Positions 1 through 11,171 are shown, counted from the stretch's first letter. The stretch: 64,000 bases of DNA from Aureobasidium sp. EXF-3400 (GCA_024195585.1 SWBL01000023.1:186001-250000); one strand, 5' to 3'. Notes: a model not told the origin generated them from the letters alone. Program-made: numbers and translations.

Positions 1-906
1 GATCAGAGTGTCGTAGATGACAATCTTCTTCTTCCAGGGCAGACCAGTGAAGTAAGCATTGCTGTGGGCGCTGCGCTTGCTGCCGTCAATGACTTGCAGC
101 TCAGAGAGAGGGAAGTTCAGGCGTTGGGCAAGAGCTTCGACAGCGTCTTTGAGCGGGCCGGGCTCGAGAGGGGTAAGCTTGTTGAAAAGAGGAACAATGA
201 CGATGGGGTAGATGGTGATGGCGAAGAGCTGGACACCGAGAGCGAACAACCAGAGGTAGTAGAAGAACTTGTCACCAGTCTTTTGGATGATCTTCAAGAA
301 AGCCCAGCCAAGTGGCACACCAAAGGTCAGAGAAAGTGCTTGTCCCTTGAGCAAGTCAGACACCCACAGGCCGACAGTCTGCTTGTTGAAGCCAAACTTC
401 TCCTCGAGGACGAAGTGGTGGTAGTATGAGAGCGGCAGACTAAGGATGGTCTCGATGAAGGATGAGGCGAAGACGAAGAGCAGCGAATGAGCGATTTCTC
501 CTTGACAGCTGGCGGGAAGATAGCGGGTAAGAGCAAGGCCAGTAAGAGCCCAGAATCTGGGATAGAAATCGTAGCGGATGACGGCGAGAGACTTGAGCTG
601 AGAGATGACACCAGAGACGAAGCCATACTTGGCTTTTGCGCGACCGTAGGCCTAGAAGATACAAGTTAGAGAAGTCAGAAGATAGACGAGAAAATGTATA
701 GAAGGTACCTGACTCTTGTCGAAAGTGGTCTGGTCGACTTCGTTTTGCAGCTGCTTGGGCACCTTGGTTCCTTGCAGCACACGATACTGACGGAATGCCA
801 GCCAGTTCTCCAAGAGATACTCGCCCAAGCTGAAAGAGACGATGAGCGACTTCCAAGGGAAGCCTGGGCGATCAAGCCATCCGGCCAGACGACTCAGGAA
901 ATCCAT
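1..906 (-). CDS. STE24: CAAX prenyl protease STE24 (5' part, runs off left edge)
   Basis: This is the N-terminal 283 residues of a Ste24-type zinc metalloprotease, an ER/nuclear-envelope multi-pass enzyme that trims farnesylated CAAX proteins such as a-factor-like pheromones. Exon 1 runs 906-709, a 57-nt intron 708-652 (GTACCT...CTAG) follows in phase 0, and exon 2 runs from 651 to the edge. The start ATG at 906 opens MDFLSRLAGWLDRPGFPWK, the usual short lumenal start before the first membrane segment. Several hydrophobic segments of the M48_N region follow (around SFIETILSLPLSYYHHF and KFFYYLWLFALGVQLFAITI), then LFNKLTPLEPGPLKDAVEAL. The HEXXH zinc site, near residue 300 in yeast Ste24, lies outside the window, so catalytic integrity cannot be judged. 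Family call is strong. Confidence 0.93.
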
Positions 907-1392
907 AGTCGCAAATTGTGTTTCCGAGATGGAATGTGTCTTGTGAGGACAGGACAGCAAAGTTACATAGGAGAGCTGACACATGCGTGTGCCAAGCAAG
1001 ACGTTTGATCCCTTGGGCTGCTGCCTTCCACTTTTGAAACCACTAGCCCCGCAGCAAGCTCCCTTCATTGTGAAGGCTTCACAGGCCAGAGCTCGAGGCC
1101 TCAGACGCGGACATGGACTCAATCAATCAATCTACTGAGGTTGGCAATGCTGTCGCTGTAGCACTTCGGGCGCATTGGAAACCAATCACAGGGCCTGGCA
1201 AATCATTGCCGCCGCCGCGAATGCATTCCCACGTCACTAGGAAGTTGGCAGCGCTTACGCTCCTCTCTAGCCTGATCTTGCAAGTTATTGCGCCTGTCCA
1301 CCTTCCGTAAGCATCGCGCTCCACAAGGCTGCGCATCCAGGTAGGCCACGAACACGCCCATCAACTGTCTACTCTCTTCTCGTACATTCACC

Positions 1393-1413
1393 ATGATCGT
1401 CCAACTCTTTTGA
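1393..1413 (+). promoter_or_regulatory. Possible short upstream ORF in the leader of the WW-PhoD gene
   Basis: An ATG at 1393 (context CACC ATG A) opens six codons and ends with TGA at 1411-1413, 80 nt before the main ATG at 1494. If transcription starts upstream, this uORF would precede the main frame without overlapping it, so reinitiation is possible. The transcription start is not known. The rest of 907-1493 is the divergent spacer shared with STE24, and I see no other gene in it. Confidence 0.35.
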
Positions 1414-1493
1414 TTGTGCCCCACTATCACTACGCGAACCAGCCTCACCGCCCATACCAACCCCCTCCCCGTCTCGCGAAGAAGATCGAAACC

Positions 1494-4400
1494 ATGGACG
1501 GCGCCCACGCCTCTCAAAGGCCTGGCGACTTCTATTCCCAAAATCCCAGAACTCCCGAACCAGAAACTCCAACCGTAGGTCCTTTGCGCATCCACAAAGT
1601 AAACCATTCAACTTCGACCACCTCAACCACATCGACTCCCTCGAGAACATCGTCAGAAGAAGCCGAGGTCGACGGCACATCGCAGACCCGACGCGCCAGT
1701 CCTCCATACCCTGATGATCACTTTCGCCCTTTGCATGCTGCTGCCGGCGCACAACGTCTAGAAACTCCCGAAGTAAACTCATCAGGCATGCGCCGTCAAT
1801 CCTCGACTCGTGCCAAGTTTGGCGCGAGCGATCCAAATCGTCCTACTGTATCTGGCTACGCTGGCACTCCCCCGCCCTCTCTTACCCCAGGAATCGCAGT
1901 AGAAAGCAACAAGCTTGCTCCTGAAGTGCCAGGAAAGGAAGAGGTGAACTACGACGATGATGGCTTGTTCCAGAAGCCTCCACCCAAATCCACCGCACCC
2001 GCAGTGCCTGTAGGTGATGAAGGAATAGCCCAGTCTACATACCAACAGTACTATCTACCTCCAGCAGCTGCTACACTTCAACCTCCCAACGCTGGGGTGA
2101 ATCGATTGAGTTCGACTGCATCCACGTCTACGACACGCGCACAGAGAGGATCCCCTCCACCACCAGAGACACCTGTTCTTGGAAAGCCAACGGGAGGCTT
2201 TGAGTATCCCTATGCTCAAAACGCCGCGGCCTCTCGTGCCAATCAATATGCCAATCCTGTTGCTCGCCCTTCGACCATGTCACCATCGCAACAATCAATA
2301 GAAGTCCCTCGGCCTTGGACACCAACTGAACAACCCGGTAGCTACCCACATGGGCCTCCAGTTGCCTTTCAAGGCGATACTGAGGTCCACCCGGCAACGA
2401 ACTACCAGAGCCCTGCCATTTCCGCTTATCAAAGTCCGCCTCAGTCAACTCAGAACCGCGGATACCAGATCTCCCCTGCTCAGCCTGCCCAGCAATTTGT
2501 GACACCACCTGTTCCACAATTTGGAGTTCCCATCACTCAATCCTCTTCTCCCGCCCAGCTCGCTCAACCTGCTCAGTATTTGCAATCACCCCAGAACAAC
2601 CAACCTGGCTCACGCTTATCTTTCTCACCTCAGACGCATCCTCTGGAGCAGGATATGCAGCGGTTGCAGGTGGCAGATGAGCCGCCACCGGCATACTCGA
2701 GCGTGTCTCAGCAGAGATTGTTCTCTGGAGCGACTTCTCAGGGCTTCCCAAATGAGAAACGTTTGAGCAATGCTTCCGTGCCTAGCTCCACTTCTTCGCA
2801 AGACCCAAACCTTCGTAGACACCCTGCCTTTGCCAACGATGTAGGCCAGCCTATCGCGCAGCAGACCGTGCAGCAGCCTGTCGCCTCTACTCAACCTGCA
2901 ACTCTAGCACATATTCAGGTTATGTCACCAAGCCCGGGACCAAGCATAACACCAGCATCTCCTCCACCTCTTCCTGAAGGATGGATAGCTCACCTGGACC
3001 AGAACTCGGGTCAATATTACTACATTCATTTACCGACCCAATCAACACAATGGGAGTTCCCTAAAGGTCCAACTCCATTAAGTCTCCAGGAACCCCTTTC
3101 GCCAACTGGTACATTTGCAAATTCGATGGCCTCCCCAGCTCTAGGAGGGTTTTCACAGCCTCTGGCATCTCCAGGTTTCGCTCCACAAAGCGCTTCTTAC
3201 CACCGTGATAGCATGCTGAGCATGAACAATCTCGCAAGTCCTACAATGGCTGGCTTTACTGGACCGCCTCCATCCGCGGGTGTGGACATGTACAAGGTCG
3301 CACCCACGAATGGCGTCTACTTTGGCCCATACTTGCGCTACACTAACATAGATCTCGAAAGAGGTCTCTGGCTTGGCTCCATTCTCTTAATTACAGATGT
3401 GCCTCAACCCCCAACCATCCATATCCACCAGAGCACTGACTTGTCTCCTAATCGTGAGTTGTATTGACGTCTGTATCAATTTTTACTGACTTGAGACAGC
3501 TCGTCAACTAAAGGCGAACCCAATCTATCAACACCAACGTTGGACGTTCTATCGCTACGATGTCGATCTGATCATGGACGAGCAAGACACTAAATGGACG
3601 TACGCAATCACATCACACCTTGGTTGCACCAGATACGAGTTCCTTGTCGCTGGGCGCTATGAGACGAGCTGGCGCTTTATTTCTCATTCTGGTAATGATT
3701 TTGCACTAAACGTGAGTGCCAACGAAAGAGCTAAGCTCGGGGGCATTAGTCTCATGTGGAAAGACGTTTTGCAAAAGCACGTCGAGTGTGGTGGTTTCCA
3801 TGCTCAGCTCGGCCTTGGTGGTCAGATCTTTGGCGATCGTCTTTGGAAAGAGGTACCCGCTCTCCGACAATGGACTGCCATGAGCGGTAAAGAGAACCGC
3901 AAGAACGAAGCTTGGACTGCAAAGCTTGAGGATGATGTCTCGCATGCTTACTTCCATTATTACTCAAGCCATTTCGACCAGCCTCATGTGCGAGAAGCTT
4001 TCGCACAGCTACCCCACGTGTTGACGCTTGACGACAACGATATGTAAGTGGCTTAGTTTCGTTCAGCAAATAGTGACTGACGTTGACTAGTTTCGATGGT
4101 TATGGCTCATACCCCGACTACATGCAACAGTCCAACATGTTCAAAAACATTGGTCGCATCGGTATCGACATGTATCTTCTCTTTCAACATCACACGACGC
4201 ACGAAATCCTTCGCAACGTTTCGGGTGATTTGGATCTATTTAGCATCACGGGTACTGGCTGGCATTTTGTCAAGTATCTCGGTCCAGCAGTAGTTGTCGT
4301 TGGTCCAGACACTCGCTCCGAACGAGATTCACAACGTGTCATGGCTGGTCCTACCTACCAAGGTCTGTTCCCTAAAGTCGCTCTTTTGCCGCCTAGTGTG

Positions 4401-5313
4401 CAGCACTGTATCTGGATGATACCAGTGCCTCTACTCTATCCGAGACTTGAGACAGCAGAGCAGATAGCGCATACCATGGCGACGGGCAAGAAAGCCGTCA
4501 CCGGCACGTTTAATATGCTAGGTCGGGTGACGAGTTCTGTTGCTGGCGTGGTCGGCGCTAAGGGCGTCGTCGGTGATGGCTTCAGCTCAATCAAAAAGGC
4601 TGTTGGGAAGTCGGGTCTGATGAGTAGTGTGCTCAGTCCCTTTGGAGATATCGACATGCTCGATGAGCTGCGGGATATGTGGACCCATGAATCAAAGGTA
4701 GCCAATCTCATTCTGGTATCTTTGGCACGACACTAACAATATGCAACAGGACCTTGAACGCACGTATCTGATTCGTACTCTGCAAGGTATTGCACACCAG
4801 AAGTCGCTACGCATGACCTTTTTGTCGGGTAGTGTTAATGCCTGCGGTGCCGGCCTTGTCCATGACCCTTCACATCCTGGGGATCATAAGACCATGTACC
4901 AACTAATAGCATCGTCAATTGTCAACGCGCCTCCACCGTCATACGTTCTCCGGCTACTCAACAGCAACCCCAAGCAACCGATATACATACCCCCAAATGC
5001 GCAGCGCAGTGCAGGACCACACCAACCCGTACAACCGACGGACACAAAAGAAGACATGATGGAAATCTTCGTGGCAGATGTCAATGGTGCTCCTCGTGAG
5101 ATGAAACGTCTCATGGGACGTAGGAACTACGTTGCAATGGTCGCTTACGATCCTGAAACCGTGCGTGGATCCCACGGTTCCATCGTACCTGGCAGCAAAG
5201 GCTCGAGTCGTCTCAGTCTTGCTGCTGATTTCATGGTGCAAAACGAGGGCGCATACGCGGCACCTGTTAAGTACGGTCCTGTCATCATCCCCAGCTTGGA
5301 GTTTGGTCGGTGA
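1494..5313 (+). CDS. WW-domain / PhoD-like phosphatase protein
   Basis: Large fungal protein of 1224 residues. Exons are 1494-3453, 3500-4043, 4091-4697 and 4750-5313 (introns of 46, 47 and 52 nt). The open frame extends upstream to a TTG, but the first ATG is at 1494 in an ACC ATG G context. The N-terminal ~490 residues are low-complexity Pro/Gln/Ser/Thr. A WW domain follows at about 492-528, with its two Trp in PEGWIAHLD and STQWEFPKG and the YYY between. From about residue 600 the chain matches the fungal PhoD-like phosphatase family: a beta-rich part (FGPYLRYTNIDLERGLW), GLGGQIFGDRLWKE near 760, DDNDIFDGYGSYPDY from 831, and SLRMTFLSGSVNACGAGL near the C-terminus. PhoD proteins are metal-dependent phosphodiesterases/phosphatases. 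The substrate here is unknown, and the WW domain suggests recruitment to PPxY partners. Asn833 sits where I recall His in many relatives. Confidence 0.88.
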
Positions 5314-6102
5314 GGAAGCGTGGGCATGGTGGGGAGTATGCGATGCTCTGCACTGTTGTTGTAATTTAGCTTTTTTCTACTCACCCTCAATATCAGGGTA
5401 TCACGATTGCAATGACAAGCTTCTTTCGATTGCAAACTCGTCTTCCGTATGCTTTCCATACTGTTAAACTTCCTTCGCTCACAATCGGAAGGCGCGAACA
5501 AGTCACGCGTGCAAAGAGTCATTCGCCGTGAAGAGAAGGTGCACTGAAAGCTTGAAACCACAATTACTCCTTCCTTCCCATATGCCAATCTATCTTATCG
5601 TCCTCTTGTTGTCTCTCCTCTCCTTCTTCTGATACCCTAAATGAGTGGAGGTAACAACAGGCACTTGTTCGTCCACAATCTCAACCCCTGAATAGCCTAT
5701 CCGACTCAAAATCATGTCAGTATACTTATTCTCCAAAGACAATTACAGTAAGGTTGTATATTTGGCAACAGTGGTTCAGGGGTACATCTGTCTTGTTCAC
5801 TGCGACTGGTTGCAATATCAGGATATCGGTTCTGGTTCCATTTCAGCGCTGGGCACTTTGCCTTTTCTTTTTACATCTTGATGGCATGAAAGGGTGTTTT
5901 TTTTTTCAGACTGAGAAGGTGCTATGTAGGCTGTCATCAGAACTCCCAGGCTATACAAATGCTTCAAACACTTTTGAGTATGCACCTGACATAAAACTAC
6001 CTCATTCAAGCTCCCTTCCCGCCGCCGACCCTGCTGCCGCACCCCCTTGCTCACCAACCTTTATAGTTGAGATATGCTGGTCTCTTTTCAACAAGCAAAA
6101 TA
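5314..6102. other. Intergenic, no gene recognised
   Basis: This 789-bp stretch between the WW-PhoD stop and the tRNA holds the presumed 3' UTR and pyrimidine-rich runs, including a T10 tract near 5898. Short open frames (for example 5754-6173, which runs into the tRNA) have no ATG or recognisable product. Confidence 0.5.
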
Positions 6103-6222
6103 GCCGTGGTGGCGTAGTGGTAGCATACCCGACTCTTAGTGATTCATTTGATTGGTTATTCCTTCGTTCTTAACACGTTCGTTAGAGTCGGGAGGTCGCA
6201 GGTTCGATCCCTGCCTACGGTG
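6103..6222 (+). tRNA. tRNA-Lys(CTT) with a 48-nt intron
   Basis: The acceptor arm GCCGTGG (6103-6109) pairs with CTACGGT (6215-6221) with two G-T wobbles, and the discriminator is G6222. The anticodon stem CCCGA (6128-6132) pairs perfectly with TCGGG (6188-6192). The loop reads C-T-CTT-A, giving anticodon CTT (Lys). The T arm GCAGG-TTCGATC-CCTGC is perfect (6198-6214). An insertion of 48 nt (6139-6186) directly 3' of position 37 is the canonical site for a nuclear tRNA intron, and removing it leaves 72 nt. Weak points are a C-A mismatch in the D stem and G at position 38. A T-run follows at once, as expected for RNA polymerase III. tRNAscan-SE would settle the call. Confidence 0.75.
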
Positions 6223-6223
6223 C

Positions 6224-6237
6224 TTTTTACTTTTTTT
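6224..6237 (+). terminator. RNA polymerase III T-run after tRNA-Lys
   Basis: T5 at 6224-6228 and T7 at 6231-6237 lie one base after the discriminator, a standard Pol III terminator. The following ~420 bp to 6659 contain nothing I recognise apart from the 3' flank of UVE1. Confidence 0.7.
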
Positions 6238-6659
6238 GGCAACACCCCTTACGACTACCAAGGTTCTACATGAGGATAGCATTAATCTAGGAGCTGTGCT
6301 TGTATGTATCTAGTGATTGTGTTGTTCACTCCATATTGTGTAAGCATTTCCTATCGTAGAGATTCTCATTTGCTAAATTACAGCTAGACCACATCATGTT
6401 CGACTCAAGAGGTATCCTTGGTAGTGGATGTCCGGTCGACTCATCACATTACATCAGATTGCTCAGAGATAGACAATTCAACCACAGTACGCAGGGATAT
6501 GGCTGGTTGAGGACGAACTTGGTAGTAATGGAAATTGTTCGAAAGTGGCATTCGGTTTGGTTTTACAAAATTTGAAATTATATGTCACTGCTACACAGTT
6601 CCAGGAGGGGCGGCGGCAATCGCATGTTGGACCAGATCGAACCCCCTTTGTCCAGCGAG

Positions 6660-9085
6660 TCAATCCTCATCCATACTGACATCAGCCTCCTGGTAGCTGA
6701 CTTTGGACTTGTTTGCCCTGCCACTCGATCTTGCTCCCGCGCGAGGAGCAGGTCGCTTGGGTACATTAGCTGGTGCATCGTCTTCTGACGAATTCAACTC
6801 GAGCTCTGAGTCGTCGCTGGTGGGCGGTGTAACCTCAACTTTTTCCTCTTTTTCCTTCTTCGCTTTTGGTGCGGAGGCCTTGCGCTTGGGCGCTGGTTTT
6901 GCTGCTGTTGAGGGAGCTGCTGCGGCAGGAGCTGCTGCCGCGGCTGTAGGAGGAGCAGTCACGCTGTGCAAAGCATCTGACTTTGCTCGCGCAGCAGCGG
7001 CTCTTGCCTTGAGAGCTTCCTTGGCTTTTTTGGTTGCTGGTGTGGCTGCCTCTGCTGCCTCTTCATCAGACACTTCCTGCTCCTTGACGGCAGCTTCAAG
7101 GGCTACAGCATCGGCAAGTGCCTTCCTCTTTTGTGCTGGTGTAACCTTCTTTGCTGAGCCGGTTGTCTTTGGCTTGACTTCGCGCTTCTTGGGTCGAAGC
7201 CAATCTTCCATGCCTGGTGGCCAGTATACGCGGCCCTCAGGGCCTCCCATGCCAACCTCTTCTTCAGGTACTAAGTTAGAAGATTCACCGTCCACGAGGG
7301 AACCTGTGTCGTCTTCCATCTCCTCATCCTCATCCTTGACCTGCTTGCCCTTCTTTTTTGGGGTTGCCTTCTTCTTGTTGGAGGCTTGCATAGCTGCCTT
7401 GTTGTCATCGTTTCTGACATGTGGGATAATATCGTTGAATGTGTCGAATCCAGGCAGCTTAAAGGTTCGCATCAATTCGAAGACCGCCTGCTCCTTGTCT
7501 TTGGCCTCGATCATGAGATCCATATCATCTGCGCAAGGCGGCAAAGTGGCCACGCGTGGGTTGTGCTTTCTTCTCTGTCTGCCAGTAATGGCAGCAGGAG
7601 TCGGCTCGGAGTAGTGCATCTTCTGCTTGATACCCTTCTTGTCCCAAGTTGCCTTTATGCGAGGATAGAGGTCGCAAATATCTTTTGTTCCCTCGCGGAT
7701 TTGCTCGGCATCGAAAATGATGTTATGATGGTGGTAGTCGAGGACCATGGGGATGTTGAGCTCCTCGCAAACAGGCAGCAGTTCGTGAACCGACCAACTG
7801 ACATCGTCATTCTCGAGCACCAATCTGTTCTTTACTGACTGGGGAAGTGCCTTGTAGTTCTCGCGGAACCTGTCAAGAGTGGCTGCCTTGTCACCAAACA
7901 CACCTCCAAGATGCAAGATCATGACTGCGTCCCTGTCCATCTGCTCGGGCAGTTTCAAAAGAGAGAGCATTTCATCGTGGTATTCCAAGTCGCGGAGAGC
8001 ATTGTCAATGACCTGCTTGCGCGGCGATCCGAGTTGAGTGAACTGGCCGGGATGGGTTGTCACACGATGGCCCAACTCGGCAACTACTTTGCCAACCTCT
8101 GCCAGTGTCTCGGCAGCGAAAGGCGCAAGCTTGTACCCATACTCCTCGTGAGAAGCAAAGGGGAACATCTCGCTCGATAGACGCAAGAACTTTATGCCAT
8201 ACTTATGATTCCATCTGAGCATCTTGATAACGTCTCTAGCGTTGGCCAGGCCAAGTGCTTCGACATACTTTTGGCCTCGCTCAATGCTGGCAGGCTGCTC
8301 GCGATCAGGACGATTCTTGGTGGGATGTTCGGGCTGACTAGGATCACGGAGAGGATGTCTGTGTTCCAATATTGAAGCAATGCGACAAGTACGAGAAGCG
8401 AAAACAGGTGGTGTACTATAGCGAAGATAGGTGTTCAAGCAAGCCTGAAACTGTTAGCAATTCATCGCAGCCACATGGATACAATGGCACTTACATAACC
8501 CAACCTTCCTTTCCAGGGAAGCGGAAGATAATCACTGTTGACAGGGGGAGGACGTGCCAAAGCAGCGGACAATTCTTCCTCATCAGCTTCTTCTTCGCCC
8601 TCTCCCTCTGGATCGTCCATATCATCGTTGGCCGCTTTCTTGACGGGGGTCTTCTTGGCCGGTGTCGCGTCTACAGCTCCATCATCCTTCTCCTTCTTGA
8701 CGGCAGCGCCTGTCTTAGCAGCGGCCTTCTTAGTGTTTCTCTTCTTGGCTGGTGGCTCAGTGTCAGGTACATCGGACAAGGGCGACTCTGATCCTGGCTC
8801 TGACTTGATAGGCCCGGGTGCTATACGCTTGTCCACGTCGCTGTCTGGCGAAGCTCTGTATGCATTCGGCGCGTCAATGACCTCAGGGTTCGCCTGCGGG
8901 TTGGTTATTCCATTAGGTGGCGGAGAGGGAACTGCAGCAGGCATCGCAGCAGCGTTCCTCTTTCGTTTCGCGGCGACCATGGTACTTTGGTATCGCAAGA
9001 TTGGTGATAGTTTGTGTGGGCTCAAGAATGTGTTGCTCTTATACGCAAGGGATCTCGCAGAGGTATGAAATATAGTCCGAAGCAT
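6660..9085 (-). CDS. UVE1: UV-damage endonuclease UVE1/UVDE with optional mitochondrial leader
   Basis: UVDE nicks DNA immediately 5' of UV photoproducts and other lesions, starting alternative excision repair. Exon 1 is 9085-8495 and exon 2 is 8444-6660; the 50-nt intron (GTAAGT...CAG) splits RLGY from ACLNTYLR. From the first ATG the protein is 791 residues. The TIM-barrel core is clear: RLGYACLNTYLR, KFLRLSSEMFPFASHEEYGY, HPGQFTQLGSP, MILHLGGVFGDK, LENDDVSWSVHELLPVCEE, DYHHHNI, TWDKKGIKQKMHYSEP and DDMDLMIEAKDKEQAVFEL, carrying the His/Glu/Asp metal ligands. Flanking tails are Lys/Ala/Asp-rich, with nuclear-type basic clusters (KRKRN, KKRNTKK). A second in-frame ATG at 8980 has a much better context (ACC ATG G) and drops 35 basic, Ser/Thr-rich residues that resemble a mitochondrial presequence. 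The TTG-opened extension to 9160 is not counted. Confidence 0.95.
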
Positions 9086-9233
9086 CAATTGAAGGTGGAA
9101 GAAGAACGATGAGGTTGAACGAGCAGAGATGCAGAGAAACAGTGATACGTGTGAGCTCAACCTATCTGCTTCTCAGCTATGACGATGTTTCTTTTTCGTA
9201 AATCGTTAGTTCGCAAAATGTATGAGATGTCTT

Positions 9234-9299
9234 GATCGTCAATGGAGATCGGTGATGACGTACGGATCTGGCGCTAGAAGAGTCGGATCGAGATAGATC
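9234..9299. promoter_or_regulatory. GATC cluster upstream of UVE1 (candidate light or GATA-factor element)
   Basis: Five GATC tetranucleotides (9234, 9247, 9265, 9286, 9296) plus GATG and GATA (9254, 9292) fall within 66 bp, 150-215 bp upstream of the first UVE1 ATG. Spaced GATC/GATN repeats are the type of site bound by White-Collar-like GATA zinc-finger photoreceptor complexes. UVE1 is light-induced through such a complex in Cryptococcus (from memory). The cluster is seen; the function is inferred. The rest of the 506-bp spacer to 9591 holds no gene. Confidence 0.35.
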
Positions 9300-9591
9300 T
9301 ACGAAGTTGCTGTTGGGATGACCCTGTATATCATTATTCCAAACCATAACGCCGACGAAGACGCGGTCTAAACTTCCTATTATCTTTGATGGTATAATTT
9401 TCGGAGGACTGAATGTTTTATGCAAATCTGTGCGTGGTTACTGAGGGTCTGTCAATGGTGGTCAGTCTGAACATGGCTGGGTGAAATCCTGAAGCACTGT
9501 CTGTACATGAGACCAGGTCATGTCATTCGACCATTCAGGGTTCGTTGTATACGTTGGATGTCATATAAATATTTATTGGGTATATCGACTA

Positions 9592-11025
9592 TCATTGCAT
9601 GTACTTCTTGAGTCCTCTGAGTCTGTCTTTGGCCTTGTCAAGCACGTCGTCATTCTTGCAGATAGCAAATCGCAACCAATCCTCGACAATGTGAGCATTG
9701 TCATCGGTGAAGAACTCGGTAGGTGGAATAGCAGCGACACCAAGCTCCTTGATGATGAAGTACGAGAGCTTGAAATCGCGAGGACGGCTTGCGACATGCT
9801 CAGGGAAGGGGTAGTCAGCAGGAAGCTTTACTTTGGCCATATTCACGAGGACGAAGTAACCACCTTCGGGGTCAGAATAAGGCAATTCAAGTTCATCGAA
9901 GACAGCGACGAAGCGGTCGATCTTGGCTCTCATTTCAGCCTTGGTCTCATCCCAAAAGCCATGCTTATCAGCTTCCTCGAAGCCGATAGCAGTAGCTTCT
10001 TGCAGCGGGCTGACACTGCTGTAGCAGATTCGGGTGTGAGCAGCACTGACGGGCTGAATAAGATGCTCGGGGCCAATCAACCACCCAACGCGCCATCCGG
10101 TGCAGTAGAAGTTCTTGCCTCCCGAGCCAACAGTAAGTGTGAGATTGGCGATCTCGGGAGAAAGAGTAGCCATGCGGGTGAAGGGAGTGTAATAAAGACG
10201 ATCGTAGACCTCGTCGCTCAGAATAATAATGTTGTGCTCGACGCACAGGTCACCGATAGCCTGTAGCTCATCCCGTGTAAAAACCTTGCCAATTGGGTTG
10301 TGAGGGGTGTTAAGAACAATCATGCGGGTGTTGTCGTTGATGGCAGCTTTGAGCTCGTCCATGTTGATTGACCAGTCTCCAGCCGAAGTGGTCTGGGTGG
10401 CACCCTTCTCTGGAGGGTGGAGAGGGACGTAAACAACCCGGCCACCAGGCATCTGAATGTTGTGGATATATTGATCGAAGAAGGGTTCAAAGACAATGAC
10501 CTCGTCGCCGGGCTCAACAAAGCCCATGAAGGCCGAGAGCATGCCCTCATTCGCGCCAGTTGTGATTGTGACCTCCGTTTCAGGATCCAGAGTGCGTCCG
10601 AAGAAGGGGGAGTAGGCGTCAGCGAGAGCCTTCTTCAGGCGAGGTCTTCCCTTGGTGGGCGAGTACTGGTTGCATTCGACTCTATCCAGAGCACCCTTGG
10701 CTGCGTCGATGACGAATTGAGGAGGGTTGTAGCCGAAGAAGCCTTGTCTGTGCTGGTGTTAGCTCTCAATTTGAGGAGCAGATACAGAGTCTCAATCGGC
10801 TCACCCCATGTTCACCACGTCAGAAACCTTGGAAGAGGCAGCTGCCTCGTTGACGATGGACCAGACATCTTGCTTCTGGCCGGCCACACGGGCTGCGGGC
10901 TTGAAGGGATCTTTGCGCATCTTCAAGCTGGACGATGAGAATTGGTTGACGAGATTCCTGGCAGTCAGACGGGTAGAAGAAGGTGCGATCCTTGTGAAAG
11001 GAAGTAAACGGGACAGCAGTCTCAT
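9592..11025 (-). CDS. BNA3: Kynurenine/aromatic aminotransferase, PLP class I (BNA3-like)
   Basis: Predicted 458-residue fold-type I aminotransferase that would transaminate kynurenine to kynurenic acid. Exon 1 is 11025-10805 and exon 2 is 10747-9592; the 57-nt intron (GTGAGC...ACAG) joins NMG to QGFFGYNPP. The PLP site is intact: TGANEGMLSAF, the NxPHNPxGK motif (LNTPHNPIGKVF), SDEVYDRLYY, the Schiff-base Lys in SGGKNFYCTGWRVGW, and the C-terminal Arg region RFAICKNDD. The first 35 residues (MRLLSRLLPFTRIAPSSTR...) have six basic and no acidic side chains, a probable mitochondrial presequence. A second ATG at 10920 (MRKDPFKPAARV) would give a form without it. The gene is divergent from MGS1 over a 213-bp spacer. 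Other class-I substrates such as cysteine conjugates cannot be excluded. Confidence 0.88.
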
Positions 11026-11171
11026 GGCTATGGCAAGAGTCAGCTAGCGATATATTATCTTACCCCAGATATTTGTTTCCCCCCCACCCTGCCCGAGCAC
11101 GACATGATACATCATGGGCCCGATACCGCACCGGCCCGCGTCGCTCGTCTCGACACCGTCTCGAGAGCTTA

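Noticed and set aside
5754..6173. 139-codon frame running into the tRNA-Lys gene
   Set aside because: It begins with a non-ATG codon and overlaps the structured tRNA; no protein features.
6703..7614. 303-codon plus-strand frame opposite UVE1
   Set aside because: It is the antisense shadow of the Ala/Lys-rich UVE1 C-terminus; such repetitive codons leave the opposite strand open.
9086..9160. N-terminal extension of UVE1 starting MSSHVSLFL
   Set aside because: The first codon is TTG; the first ATG is at 9085.
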